64,000 nt of DNA from Pestalotiopsis fici W106-1 (taxonomy: Eukaryota; Ascomycota; Sordariomycetes; Amphisphaeriales; Sporocadaceae): NCBI RefSeq assembly GCF_000516985.1, contig NW_006917098.1:2232001-2296000 (forward strand). The letters run 5' to 3'. Made by a program: the position numbers and the translations under genes. The notes under the pieces are model-generated. The model worked only from the letters and a program-made list of their open reading frames with translations. It searched no databases and was not told the DNA's origin. Below are positions 24,859 through 36,536 of this stretch, piece by piece (the first letter of the stretch is position 1; each line of letters starts with the position of its first letter).

Positions 24859-25513
24859 CTTGGCTGGCGAAATGCTGACCTGTAAAGGTAAGTGGATACT
24901 TTTATTGCTTTGATGTCCGGCCACAGTATGGAATACGCACGCAGGTATCAAAGCATCAGGCATGCGACCGACCCAGCCTGTACATAGTATGTGGACAGAG
25001 TAGACTACAGACTACTACTATTGACTTCCGGTACATGCCTTCAATCTGCAGGCAAATATGGAGAAGACGGTCACTTTGCTCCTGGATACTGGGAAAAGAA
25101 GCCGCGACACATCTGTTTCGTTCCGTGGTGGAGAGAAATTGGCTGTAATAATAATAGTACAAAAAGATGAAATGCCGAGTTCCTGTGGATTCTGCACAAA
25201 ACTCGCCCCCAAAACACAATGAATATATGCATACACATACAAGAGACATACATATAGCAAGCTATTTTTATTACTTACTGCACCGCTGCCTTTTGTACTT
25301 CAAGCGAGCCTGTCAATGTGCATGGCAAGTGGGAATAAGAATTTTCCAAGGTAACGTTTGAAACAGCAGACTACCGGCCAGAAAAAAAAAGGAATCGCCA
25401 AAGAAGAAGAAAAACGTGGCCTCGCTTAAACAAGAGCGCTGCAGATTTCATACATACTCCGGACCCCCAGAGGGGGAAGGTCGTTTGGGTTGATAGAGTT
25501 TTGCTGGTGACAG

Positions 25514-25543
25514 ACCCTTTGGCACCCTTTGGCACCCTTTGGC
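25514..25543. repeat. Three tandem copies of a 10-bp unit
   Basis: ACCCTTTGGC is repeated three times without change. Read directly; no function inferred. Confidence 0.85.
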
Positions 25544-28303
25544 ATTTCCATTTCTTTGGTACCGCTTACGTCGTCGCCATGGCAAGTTTTATCTAATTAA
25601 GCTCGGCGCCGGCGTCGTGGTCGTCGGGCGTCTCAATGTCTGGCACCCCTTCCCCCCCAGCGGGTGGCCCTCTCGACACAGTATCTATGTATCCAAGTGT
25701 GTAATGAATGCATGTATGTACCTATATCACCTCCGGAGTATCGAACAACTGTAACATGACCACGGAGTCTCTTTACCGAAGTCTTGCGTAGGACCGACAG
25801 TTGAAGCAGCCAACGACAAGAAAACTCGTCACGGCAATATAGCTCAGAGAAACACATTTCATCTGGTCCTGCCCCCAAACTCGGCTGAACCCACTCACTC
25901 TATCCCCTGCATTGTCCTCGCACTTGGCACACTACTGTGTATGTGATGACCGTTGTCTTTTTTTCAACGAATCCATTCGATGGACCATGGCCACGATGCA
26001 CGGCGTCATCTTTTTTGTGGCCCGGCATGAAAGAATGTCTGTGAGCACTCGCGTGCTATGGTGGTAGCTGGGTGCAAGCGAGAAGAAGCATTGGGAATCT
26101 TTCGTACAGAAAAACACAGACCCCTCGCTTACAGTGGCTTGGGGCACCTGGAGGCTGGCATTCGACATGATTGGTACCTGACTATGCACAGGAAACCTTG
26201 GGGACGCCTTGCGAAAAGCAGTTCGCAGCATCGGGCTTGTCGGGTAATTTTATGCACGTACTTTTCTTACATAAGGCCAGGTATGTTGCAAGCTGATTTG
26301 AGAAAGGCGTTGCGGCTTCTTGCTGGGCTGCATTACACACGCTGGATTACACAGATACAAACACATGAGAGTACGAACTGCATCCCGTTCTGCTTCGTGA
26401 CTATGGACCGGTTCTCTTTGCAGATGCTTGTGTACGACTCGGTTTGGTGCAGGGGAGACTTGTTGGGCGTCGATAAGATATGTAGGCGCTCTTCTGTAGA
26501 CCACTCTACGAGTCCGTAGTAGCTGCACCTCTGGCTGGAATTGGCAGTCTCTGTGTAGACCAAGTGGTCGTCTGTCGCAAAAAATAGACCAGGGTCCTGC
26601 GACCTAATGTACAGCAGGTAAATGGAGCAACACGCCTGATTTTATTATGGACCTTCAACGGTTTCGATTCATGATTTTCCATTGTGGCCTAGACTGCGAA
26701 CAGTCATCATCTCATTGATTTTCTGCAAAACCTATACTACGTGGGCAGGACTGACAGTTGACACAAGAGTCATGGTACTGTGAAGGTGGAAAAATTCAAG
26801 TAGGTACCTCGACCACCACTTGTGCGTAGGTAGGGACTTTGATGACATACGTACATGCCTAACCTGGGTTGGTGGACTTCCAGCCAAGGCACCCTGATCC
26901 TAGATCGATCGTGTTCCATCCGCGGGTGATTCGCAAATGAACGGGCAACGGGCTCATCCCGGACCCCGCTGTGCGCTCATTGATCCTCAAGGACCGTGGG
27001 CGTGGTACCTACCGCCAGCCCAAGCCAGCCGCTGAACATGGACCAGAGAGACTTTGACTGGGCCCATCAGATCTGGACTCATTCTCCCAGCAAGGCTATT
27101 TTAGCTGGGCCCCCAGCGCACTAGCAGCAGGACGCTAAGAATTTCCCCGACGACAGAAGTACGGAAACACTCTTCTGGGCACCAGACTAGAACGTCCAAG
27201 TGCCATGATCCATCTACCATTGGACCGGACGACACCCCATCCCATCATCCAATACTAACGCCATCAATTCCCATATCGTGTGTACCTGTTCTTCAGCAGC
27301 TCAATCCTTTCATCTCGCACGAAATCGATGCGATCGGAAAGAATACCGCTGCCGAGAGATTCGAATCCATTGAATACTAAATTGAATATCCGCTCTGGCT
27401 GGCGTCGCATCTCTTCCCCCGGGGAAGCGCGTGCAAGGGACTGGCCTAGGCTTCGCGGTTAATTGAAATCTGCCTGCGTTGGAACTTACACTCGCTCACC
27501 ACCTGCTACATACTAAAACCTGAGTGCAGGCAGGGAGGGTACCTACATCAGGTACTGGGATGCAACAGCCGCTGGGTGCGATGGATGCGCTTCTTTCCAA
27601 GAGCAACTGGCCCGTTCACTCTCAGGTCGTTTCTCAGCACATACCAGTGCAACCTATCTTAGGGTTGCTCTCTAAAGTGTGCAAATAGGCATTATCGGCA
27701 ACCACCAACACAACAAGATAGCACCACTACCACCACCACCACCATGAGCTCGAAATCGACACCATCATCTGGCGCAGGAAAACGTCGGAACAGTATTCCC
27801 ACGTCATCCCGTGACGAAGTGACCCGCGGCGAAAACTATCCAAGATGGAGGGTTTATAAATGAAAGATGGCACTTGAGTTTATTTCCACCCCAAATCTAC
27901 ATAGTACCAGACTTCGGGAATTGCACTGCCCCTAAAATGGTGGGTGGGTGGGTGGTATCACTAACGATACGGAATGGGCTGATACTGACCCTGAACCCAT
28001 GCTCGCCAGTCATATACATAGTATAAGGTAGCCACCACCAACAACAACACAAGTTGCAGCCTACACAGTACGTGAGTATAAACAGCACGTGGGTCATGTA
28101 GGTAGGTCAAGGCAGGTAGATCCGTCGGCAACAATGCAGGACCACCCACATGCGTATTGCGAGGGTGCTACATTTGTGCGCCAGGGTACAGAGAGTCAGT
28201 ACACACTAACAAACATGTGCAGTTCTTTTTTAAAAGTCCTTTTTCGTTAAAGTCTCATCCGGTAATGCTTTGTGAAATGATGGATTGGAGGACACGGAGG
28301 GAG

Positions 28304-28326
28304 GGATGGATGGATGGATGGATGGA
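28304..28326. repeat. (GGAT)n microsatellite
   Basis: About five tandem GGAT units. Confidence 0.85.
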
Positions 28327-29584
28327 AGGGGGAAAGCAAGCCATATTCGATCAAACCACGAACGAACCCATGAACCAGAGAGTAGGGTCAGCAGGGCTTG
28401 ACCTGAGAGGTGGGCTGCTGGGACCCCGGTGAATCCATTACTACATTTACCCATTACCACCTTTCCACCGGTGTAATCACATTGGCCCGACAGTTTTGAT
28501 TTGTGGGTCTACATGCTCGGGGCAGCCCACCCAGACGGGACATTGATGGTGCTCCCCAAATGTGTACATCGTATACTCAGTACCAGTCATTCATTGGGGT
28601 ATCCTATCTGCTTTTGACAGAAACGAGTACATTCGCAGAGTATCGCGCAGACAAGAGAGATACAATACATAGTAACAGACATACCATGTCTGATTCTCAG
28701 TTCTCAACATACACAGCAGCTGGCCGTTACTGCACGTCCAGAATCGTGAGAGGAGAACAAGCAAGCGCAAACCCCAACCAAGGCCGAGCCTACTATGTAC
28801 CAGAGTATACATAGTACCAGTAGTAATCCGAGTGATGTACATTTAGACCTTGGCGTCGTCGCACAGGTGGGCTCAAGAACCAGGACCTTGATTGGCTCCG
28901 CGGATGACCAGCTACCATGGAAATCCCCAAATCCCTGTTTCGATAAGTCAGTCTCCACTCACCCACACATTCCCTCTTTCTCTCTTTTTCCCTTCCCACC
29001 TTTTCCTTTTCCGCGGCAAGTTCCCCAGTCTTTGGTCAAGGAAAAGCGACGAAACTCCCCTCCAGGAGGCCCGCATAAGAATTTTGATACTCGCGCCCAC
29101 TACACAGTAGTATCCCAACTTCAGACGGCCAAATATCTACCAAAAGAATTGTAAAAAATACAATTCAAGAAATGTAATATTTCCCTGCTCTTGGAGATTA
29201 ATTCCCCTTGTTACAGCTCAATTTTTCGGTCGGTTCACCTTTGTCTTGTGGTATCGAAAACCACCCGTTTTGGTGACGAGTGTCAAAATTCTTCTGCAGG
29301 GGGCCTGCCTCCAACCCACTGCCGCCCCCTTTCGCCTGCGTTTCCGCTGAAATTTCACATACAAACTGACAGCTGGACAGCAGCCATTTCAAACTCCACC
29401 TCAAGCAAGGGAAGAAATGGAATCAAGACTTTTGGCACAAGAGCACACAGGAATATAAGCAGAAAACACAGAGAGCATCGTCAGAGTGAAGTGACCCCGT
29501 CTTTATTTGACTCGCGCACCATTGCCTGCCGTGTCCGATCGATCGGTACCTCTCTGCTAGTGTAAAGCTGTCTGTCCTGCCTGC

Positions 29585-29606
29585 CTGTCTGTCTGTCTGT
29601 CTGTCT
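29585..29606. repeat. (TGTC)n microsatellite
   Basis: About five tandem TGTC units within a pyrimidine-rich stretch upstream of veA. Confidence 0.85.
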
Positions 29607-30374
29607 CTCCCTCTTGCGTCTGCTCTGTCGTCTCGAGGCCACCCTCCGCCCCCCTCCCCCCTCTCCAGCTGCTTGCTGCCACCTACGCAGTACCTACCTT
29701 ATTACCTACCCTTGCCATTTTACCTTGTCGTTGGTCTAAACCAACAAGAGCCTGGCGTCCGCCCACCCTGTTCCTAATCCCCGGGACCTGGTCAAACCTC
29801 CAACCCGCTGCTTGCCCTTGGGACATACCTAACCTAATAGCCAAGCGAGTCAGTGGCCCCAGCACCCAGCACCGTGCCCACTGCCGCGCCCCTCGAAAAG
29901 CAAGGCCCCAGCTCCAGCGCCTCGGGTCTGCCACTCACAATTGCCTTTCCTCCTGGCCCTTAAGCTTTCTTACATTCTCACTTACCCTTCCCGCGTTCCA
30001 GCTCAACGGGTCTCCCTCCAATTTTTTGACTCGGGCTTGACTCAACCTTTCTCTTTCCACCTGTTCATCCTCGTTGTCGCCGACGCCGCCACCGCCCTTG
30101 AGTCTGAAGTTGAACAACCCCGTTGCACTCGATTCGACTCGCGCGAAGGAAGGAAGGGAGAAAAGAAGAAAGAAAAGAAAGAAAGAAAGAACCGTCACAT
30201 CTTTCTTTACGAGTATCAGAGGTCGGCTGCCAGAATTTACTCAAACGTTTCGTTATATTGCAGTATCAATTCCGCCATTCCACGCTGTAGGTTTTGAGTA
30301 TACGGGCAATCAGGCTCGTTCACCACTGCGCCCGTCATCCTTGACCCGCTGGCTGCAGCTTTTTCACATCCAAG

Positions 30375-30528
30375 GTATGATGACACATCTCACACCTACT
30401 GTGATGCTCTGGAAAACCATTCCATCGTAGACGTCGACCGCATTGTTGCGTCGTCCCCACAACTCATCTTCAACGCGATGATGCTATCACATCATCCATA
30501 GACAATCACAATATTAACTTATTCTTAG
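30375..30528 (+). other. Possible 5'UTR intron of veA
   Basis: CAAG|GTATGA donor at 30375 and a TATTAACTTATTCTTAG 3' end at 30528, six bases before the veA ATG. The TTAAC branch-like element is well placed. Splicing would leave ACAAAA directly before ATGGCG. Inferred from sequence only. Confidence 0.5.
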
Positions 30529-30534
30529 ACAAAA

Positions 30535-32061
30535 ATGGCGACACACATTCACAAGGCGGGAGATCCGCTGTCGCATCAGCAATGGAGCCGTCAAACGAGA
30601 GCTGGAAAGCGTATTCATTACGATCTCATGGTCATTCAACAACCTGAGCGTGCCAGAGCATGTGGATCTGGACCTAAATCTTCTGCTGATCGTCGACCTG
30701 TTGACCCTCCGCCTATTGTTCGCTTGACGGTGTGGGAGGGCGAGACCATGGCCGAAGCCAAAGATGTTACCATGGACTACAACTCCGACTTCTTTCTCTT
30801 TGTATCTCTGGAGAACGCCCGTCCCATGGCACACGGTCGTGTGCAAACACCAGCAGCTACGTCGCCTCCCGTCTTGACTGGTGTACCCGTTTCCGCTTGC
30901 TGTTACCTTGATCGCCCATCGCCAGCTGGCTACTTTCTCTTCCCGGACCTATCTGTACGCCACGAGGGACGCTACAAGCTAATCTTTCGACTGTACGAGC
31001 GGAACAAGGACGCTCAGGACCTGAACCCCATCGACCAGGGTGACAACATGGAGGACGAGGACGGTCTATTTTTCACATTTCTTAACGAGGTCAGATCGCA
31101 ACCTTTCACCGTCTTCAGCGCCAAGAAGTTTCCCGGCCTTGCGGAGAGCACACCACTGAGTCGCACTGTGGCTGAGCAAGGGTGCCGCGTCAGAATTCGG
31201 AGAGATGTCAGGATGCGTCGTCGTGAGAATAAGGGCGCTGCCCAGACAAATGATTACGAACAGCGCGATGAGGAATATGCCAAGGATCGCAGAACTCAGT
31301 CTCCGGCTGACGCCTACCGCAACCGATCTCTTAGCAGCGCAAGCGACCGTCGCGCATCCGGCTTTGACCACCACCCTCCTCCACCCGCACTGGCTCCCAG
31401 CCAACGTCTGCTGAGCTTTGCTGCGCCAACGTACAACAAGCCATACCAGCCTGCACCGCCGGCGCCGGCACTGCACTCGGAGCCAGTCTCGCCAGCAGCC
31501 CACACACCTTCTTACCGTCACAACTCGTTTGCCTCATCATCAGCATACCCGCCAACTCCAACCTATGGGCACCCGTATGGCGACAGAACAGCGTCGCACG
31601 TAGTGGAAGACAGACGGTCGTCGTTGACGTACCCGTCAATGCCTGCACAACCAGTTTCAGCATATGGCCCACCTCTTCAGCCAAGGCCGCCAATGCCGCC
31701 GATTGATACGGGCTTCCGTCGCGATTCTCAATTGCCTCCAATGATCAAGCCCGAACTGCCGTCGCCAACAACTTCCCTTATTCCGAGTTCTAGCTCGTCA
31801 ATCAGCGGAACGATTATCTCTTCGCTGAAGCGCTCATACGAGGAATCGAATGATGGCGAGTACTCTGTCGACGACCTCAAGTCGCATCTTGTGTACAAGA
31901 GAGCAGGCGGTAACGGCTCAGAAAAGGAATCTCCTGGTTACATGGGGGATGATCTTCGGGTGGCTATCGACCCCCAACTACGGGCCGAGGACGAGCGCGA
32001 CAGCATGAAGCATTCTCGCAAACGGTCGTTTCGATCTCTAGTGGACAACGAACTGCGTTGA
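30535..32061 (+). CDS. veA: Velvet regulator VeA (VEL1)
   Basis: Intronless coding region of 508 residues. VeA is the bridging subunit of the velvet complex (VelB-VeA-LaeA), which links light to development and secondary metabolism; it moves into the nucleus mainly in the dark. The velvet domain spans about residues 26-227 with the family core [65 protein letters not shown] and [20 protein letters not shown] basic [15 protein letters not shown] at about 220-234 may be nuclear localising. The rest is Pro/Ser/Tyr-rich and disordered, with [17 protein letters not shown] at the end. The ATG has a good context (ACAAAAATGG). Length fits Sordariomycete VeA (about 500-600). It sits after an unusually long non-coding region. 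Confidence 0.95.
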   Translation: MATHIHKAGDPLSHQQWSRQTRAGKRIHYDLMVIQQPERARACGSGPKSSADRRPVDPPPIVRLTVWEGETMAEAKDVTMDYNSDFFLFVSLENARPMAHGRVQTPAATSPPVLTGVPVSACCYLDRPSPAGYFLFPDLSVRHEGRYKLIFRLYERNKDAQDLNPIDQGDNMEDEDGLFFTFLNEVRSQPFTVFSAKKFPGLAESTPLSRTVAEQGCRVRIRRDVRMRRRENKGAAQTNDYEQRDEEYAKDRRTQSPADAYRNRSLSSASDRRASGFDHHPPPPALAPSQRLLSFAAPTYNKPYQPAPPAPALHSEPVSPAAHTPSYRHNSFASSSAYPPTPTYGHPYGDRTASHVVEDRRSSLTYPSMPAQPVSAYGPPLQPRPPMPPIDTGFRRDSQLPPMIKPELPSPTTSLIPSSSSSISGTIISSLKRSYEESNDGEYSVDDLKSHLVYKRAGGNGSEKESPGYMGDDLRVAIDPQLRAEDERDSMKHSRKRSFRSLVDNELR

Positions 32062-32633
32062 GCAACAACACACCATGATACCATTGCATTTCTTTGCTGA
32101 AACATTGTATTTACGAAAATCTACGTTCACCAACGTCAGCACCTTTTTCTGATTTGGTTATACGACGACAGACCTAGCTGTGCCTCGAGAATGCCAGCCA
32201 GACATGTTTTTTTTTTCTCTTTTCTTTTCTCTCTGCTTCACGGTATACACTACTATTTATTTTGTACGGCAAGGCGGATTTCAGAAAGTGGCGGCTGCTT
32301 GTAGATGCCACTGGCGTACGGTCTCGGGAGCATTGTCCATCGCAAAGGGTGAGGGTCTTGTGTTTGTCCAAAGTACAGAGACAACAGGATGATGGGATCC
32401 AGCACCGGGACTGCATGTTGCAGACATTGTCCTCGCTATTTGATAATGGTAGCTTCATTGTTGGAATTCACATATGGGACGGGGGGCAATAAGCGAGCGC
32501 GTATAGTGTGTTTAAAGCAGCAACACGGCAATTCAAGCATGGCCTGCTCAAGGACCCTAAGTAGACGGTGGTCAGGCAGGTCAAAAATTATTTTTGAGAG
32601 ATTCATACTTAAATATATGAAATATTTTTTAAA

Positions 32634-32668
32634 ATTTTCAGGAGGCAAGTTGTACTTGACCTGAAAAT
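32634..32668. repeat. Long imperfect hairpin in AT-rich sequence
   Basis: ATTTTCAGG-AGG-CAAGT-TGT-ACTTG-A-CCTGAAAAT: a 9-bp outer stem and a 5-bp inner stem around a 3-base loop, followed by an A-rich run. Could be a transcript 3' end structure or part of a small palindromic element. Confidence 0.75.
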
Positions 32669-32893
32669 CAAGTTTAAAAAAATTGCCGAAAAGACTATAT
32701 AGATGAAACTAAAGAAAGGGCGAGGCTTGTGTGTATTCATGTTTATTATCTGGGAGTTATTATCAAAGTATTTAAGTTATGACCAGCTAACGACAGTGAT
32801 GTAGGTAATCAATGTACCCCACTGGGATGGCTTTCAATGGCTGGCTCTTATTATTAGTGGTGTTTGTAGACATCAGACGTAGTACGTAGTAGG

Positions 32894-32915
32894 TTTTTTT
32901 TTTTTTTTTTTTTTT
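32894..32915. repeat. Poly-T tract (T22)
   Basis: Twenty-two consecutive T in the leader region of the gene at 33338. Read directly. Confidence 0.9.
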
Positions 32916-33337
32916 CCCGTGCCTTGAAATCTCTCTAATCTGTACCAATCTGGGCTGTCTCCGGTTCCACAAAGTTGATCATCAGTCCGCCCCTCCGTCC
33001 GCTCCACCCCCAAGTTGGGGCTCCCCGCCAACGCTGGGCAACCACGGCCGATCCCCCGTTAGTAAACAAATCCAAGGTGAGTAAACAAGAATTTCCCATT
33101 CCACACCCAAATCAAATCCCCCACTCCTCGAGCTACAGACTCGTCCGGTCTAGTTCTGTGTCTGCATCTCACCCAAAAACATACCCGTCAATACACAATT
33201 CAGACAATTCTCCCAAGCGATTCCTGAAATCAATAACAACAACCTTTTCCCTGTAGCGCGCATAGGGTTACTTGCGTCGACAAGAATCAGCGGATGACGA
33301 AGAAACCAAAACGTCGTCGACATCGGCCTCCATCAAC

Positions 33338-35041
33338 ATGACCACCACCACGGCCGGTGTAGTCCCTCGCCCCTCGGCCGATGGCGGAAGACCAACCTCT
33401 CGCTTCCAGGAGGGATCCATGAACGACAGGTGCAGCGCCGCCCCTCCTGTACAATTTCTAGGGCCCGAAGAGGCTGCCGAGTATGAGAAGCAGTTCTATG
33501 GCCAAGCAGAAAACAAGAACCACGTCGCGCAGCCGCCCCAACGGGCCCCGCGACGTGTTAGAAGCATCAGTAGGCGCCGCGAGCGGCCCATGTCTGCCCA
33601 GGCTCAGCTCCAGACGCTGCCCTATGACACACTGCGCCTTCGACAAGGACAACTCGAGCAGCTTGAGCAATCGCAGGACTTGAAGATGGAAGACGTGCAA
33701 AAGAAGCCCGGCCTTCTTGGTCGTGTGCGCGAGGTTTTATTCGGCAAGCCTACGGGTACCAAGTCGGTCCTGAGCAATGTGCAAAACGAGATGGACAAGA
33801 GGACAAGCTTGCAGCAACCGCCAACATCGTACACGCAACAGCAACACCAGCCAATGTTGCTAACCGGAGCAATGCCCGCTCCTGCCCGCCCCATCCCGAT
33901 ACCCGTTCAACGGGGAGGCATGGCGAAATCCCAGAGCTCGTCACAGATCCCACAACTACCCGCCAGCTTCCATGGCTCGGGCGGTCCCAATATGAGCGAT
34001 CGTCCCACCAAGGAAGAAATCATGGCGTCCTACAATGAGCTCATGGCTACGGGCTTCTTCAAGGCTCATGCCATCCAGTCCACACGTCAGCCCGCTCCGG
34101 GCTCTGTACCAAACCATGTCTCTCGTGGACTGCCCCCACTGTCCACCATTCCATCCTTAGATCGTCCGTCATTAGAGCAGGCTTCTAAGCGGTCTTCCTT
34201 TACCATGCCGCCGTCGCCCGGCATTAGAGAATTTGCGATACCGCCGATGCCTTCTAGCCTACCACCGCCTCCTCCGCTCTTTCCGGAAACGAATCAGGTC
34301 AAGGTGAAACCATCCTGGGAAAGTTTTCGAAAGGGATTTCGAGGACGGAAGCGTGCCCGTGGCGACTCTTGGGATGATAATGTCTCCGAGGTCGCGTCCA
34401 TGGTCTCTCAGCAGCTACCTTCTTCGTCGACCGCGGAACACATTGCTACACAGGTGGGTGGGATCAGCCGACGTGTGTCAAAGAAGCTGCGCAAGATGCC
34501 CAGCGCCCTGGCCAGCCAACTGCAAACAAAGAGCGACGGCATGATCCGCATTGTTCCAACGGTAGCTGACGGGCCGGAGACAGACAGCGAAGAGAAAAAC
34601 GTCTATTTCAGTCCTGGTGCACCGGGAATGGAGACTGGTCTAAGGGTTCGCTCAGTCTCCAAGCGTCTGCAGAAGAGAAACGAGAACGGCAAAGGCCCCT
34701 CGAGGCCCCCCGTCACATTGGACAAATATTTGGGCTCCACGGCAATCAGGCACAGCGAAGATCATCAGTACGGCACCACCAACTGGGAGCCCATGGATGT
34801 CGACAGTGGCACTCACTCTCGGAGCTCGGTGGACAGTTTGCAGCCAGACCACCATTTTGAGAGTGCCTACCATACGTCTTCTGATGGGCAGTCTGTCCTT
34901 ACAGCCGAGCCTCTATGTATCGTGCCAGATTTGAACAAGGGAATCCCTTCTGTCCCCTCTATCCCAAAACTCTACAAACATGAAAGAATGAGCGTGGATG
35001 AGAACGAGATCATCCCAATCACGTATGGACAAGCGCTATAG
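33338..35041 (+). CDS. Unrecognised disordered protein downstream of veA
   Basis: I do not recognise a family. From the ATG at 33338 the frame gives 567 residues; the open frame upstream of it contains no ATG. Most of the protein is low-complexity, rich in Pro, Ser, Gln and Arg, with several short ordered-looking pieces: PPVQFLGPEEAAEYEKQFYG near the start, GLLGRVREVLFGKPTG at about 125-140, a helix-like TKEEIMASYNELMATGFFKA at about 223-243, and a basic cluster SFRKGFRGRKRARGDSW at about 330-345 that could be a nuclear signal. There is no signal peptide or membrane segment. Codon use is like the neighbours and the length of the open frame makes a real gene likely. The gene is co-directional with veA, 1.3 kb downstream. 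A nuclear or regulatory role is only a guess from the basic motif. Confidence 0.72.
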   Translation: MTTTTAGVVPRPSADGGRPTSRFQEGSMNDRCSAAPPVQFLGPEEAAEYEKQFYGQAENKNHVAQPPQRAPRRVRSISRRRERPMSAQAQLQTLPYDTLRLRQGQLEQLEQSQDLKMEDVQKKPGLLGRVREVLFGKPTGTKSVLSNVQNEMDKRTSLQQPPTSYTQQQHQPMLLTGAMPAPARPIPIPVQRGGMAKSQSSSQIPQLPASFHGSGGPNMSDRPTKEEIMASYNELMATGFFKAHAIQSTRQPAPGSVPNHVSRGLPPLSTIPSLDRPSLEQASKRSSFTMPPSPGIREFAIPPMPSSLPPPPPLFPETNQVKVKPSWESFRKGFRGRKRARGDSWDDNVSEVASMVSQQLPSSSTAEHIATQVGGISRRVSKKLRKMPSALASQLQTKSDGMIRIVPTVADGPETDSEEKNVYFSPGAPGMETGLRVRSVSKRLQKRNENGKGPSRPPVTLDKYLGSTAIRHSEDHQYGTTNWEPMDVDSGTHSRSSVDSLQPDHHFESAYHTSSDGQSVLTAEPLCIVPDLNKGIPSVPSIPKLYKHERMSVDENEIIPITYGQAL

Positions 35042-36536
35042 GAACCACCAGAACAAGAAATGAGCCTAATCAGCACTTGAGATACAGAATCTCTGTAACG
35101 GGCAGGCCTTGTTGTCGAAGTTGGAAATGAAAGCGCACGCCATGGTCAAGTGGCACACGACTGAAAGATTGACTAAACGCGAAGCTGCAAGATTTCTGGT
35201 TTTTCAGTTGCCGCATTCTCCAAAGAGAGGGAGAGAGTGATTGAGGGATGAAGGCTTGCATATCATCATACATGGTGTTTTCGGTCACTTTGATTTGTCT
35301 TTTCCCAAGACTTGCTTCGGTCACGACAGCCCACGAGGTCACGAAATCTAATTTCTGTTCTGGATGATACGTCCTTGATAATTTTGTTTTCTAATCATGA
35401 TTTGCTTCTGGAGAAGTTCCTTCTTGTTATATCTTTTCCCGCCACGGCATTACTGGCGATGATGGGGGGTCATAAATGAAGAGCTTCGGTATTGAATGAT
35501 GGGGAGTTTCTTGGGGCGTTTTTATACATGTTGTCTTGTTTTCACTCTCGTTTCCGCATGTACGGCTCTGAATACCTTTGGTCATCAGAAAGGCCATTGT
35601 ACCTTGTATATAGCCATGAAAAAAGTAAGGGCAACGCCTATCCTTTTCTTCACATCTTGTTTCGAGCAGTCTCTGGCTCATCATGCATTAGATAGGTGTA
35701 GCCAACTGTCTTTTTCACATAAGTGTGGTGTTCATTGTAGATGGGTGCTCCTGTCTTCTTTTGTTCCTTCTCTAGTTGCAGCCATATGGGCTGTCTAATG
35801 TATTATTCTTTTTGATCCATCTTAAGTGGGATATCAATTACGGCGCTTTCAGTGCACAATAGACTGAGACTTTTTGACTTTAGATTTTTCATTTTTTTAT
35901 ATTTTATTTTTCCCCCTCTTACACATTGAGCTTCAGAGAATAGTAACAAGACGGGGCAATCGTGATCAAGCACGCACTCGCGTGAGATACTCTATCTACA
36001 CATACACAGTTAGGTATATATATATAACACTCAAAATGGATTCTTCTTCTACTTCTCATGGGAATGTCCAAAGAGAAAAAAGTAAAACAAAAACAAGAAG
36101 AACCCCAGAAAACGCCCAAAAGAGTATTTCTCGTCCTTCCTGTGGACCACGTGACTCTTGCACGTGTGTTGATAACCCGTCATCATGTCAACGATAATAA
36201 GAAGGCAAGAAAAATCTCTTTCAGCCATTCTTTCTGTCCCGTACGATCTTGATCATTTGCCTTTACCCTGCACCCAGTTCAATCCCACCGCCAACGTCCA
36301 ATGACTAGAAAAAATAATAATACGTATATAAAGCAATCAAACAAATAATGCTGGCAATAACCAAATCCCCGTACTCATGGTTCAGATTGCGGAAACCCCC
36401 GTGATGACGGTAAAATGGGAGCTGGGGGGTTCTATGGTTGAATGATTCGCTATGATAAGTGCCTGCCCGAAAAAAAGAACCAAAAATGACTTGTGAAAAT
36501 GACCGAAACCATTGCTGGATATGTATGGTCTTGTGG
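35042..36536. other. Convergent intergenic region
   Basis: 3' flanks of the gene ending at 35041 and of the Mga2-like gene. AT-rich in places (about 35870-36050). No supported gene. Confidence 0.6.

Larger units (their letters stand above)
20001..24900. other. Gene-poor region, part 2
   Basis: Contains overlapping open frames on both strands at 20075-20632 (+) and 20287-21081 (-), both low-complexity and without recognisable domains, poly-pyrimidine tracts, and a T24 run at 24770-24793 followed by a C-rich tract and a short perfect hairpin. No supported gene. Confidence 0.5.
24901..30534. other. Gene-poor region, part 3, and veA upstream region
   Basis: No supported protein gene. Holds three 10-bp tandem copies (ACCCTTTGGC) at 25514-25543, a GGAT repeat at 28304-28326, a TGTC repeat at 29585-29606 and GAAA-type repeats at about 30150-30190. 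The last 1-2 kb is pyrimidine-rich and is probably the veA promoter and long leader. Open frames here are short and shaped by the repeats. Confidence 0.5.
32062..33337. other. Intergenic region between veA and the next gene
   Basis: veA 3' flank, a strong hairpin at 32634-32668 in an AT-rich stretch, a T22 run at 32894-32915, and a probable 5'UTR intron at 33077-33256 (GTGAGT donor, CCCTGTAG acceptor) of the downstream gene. No additional protein seen. Confidence 0.55.

Noticed and set aside
33272..33337. Upstream extension of the frame at 33338
   Set aside because: It would need a TTG start; the region looks like the end of a 5'UTR following a CCCTGTAG acceptor.
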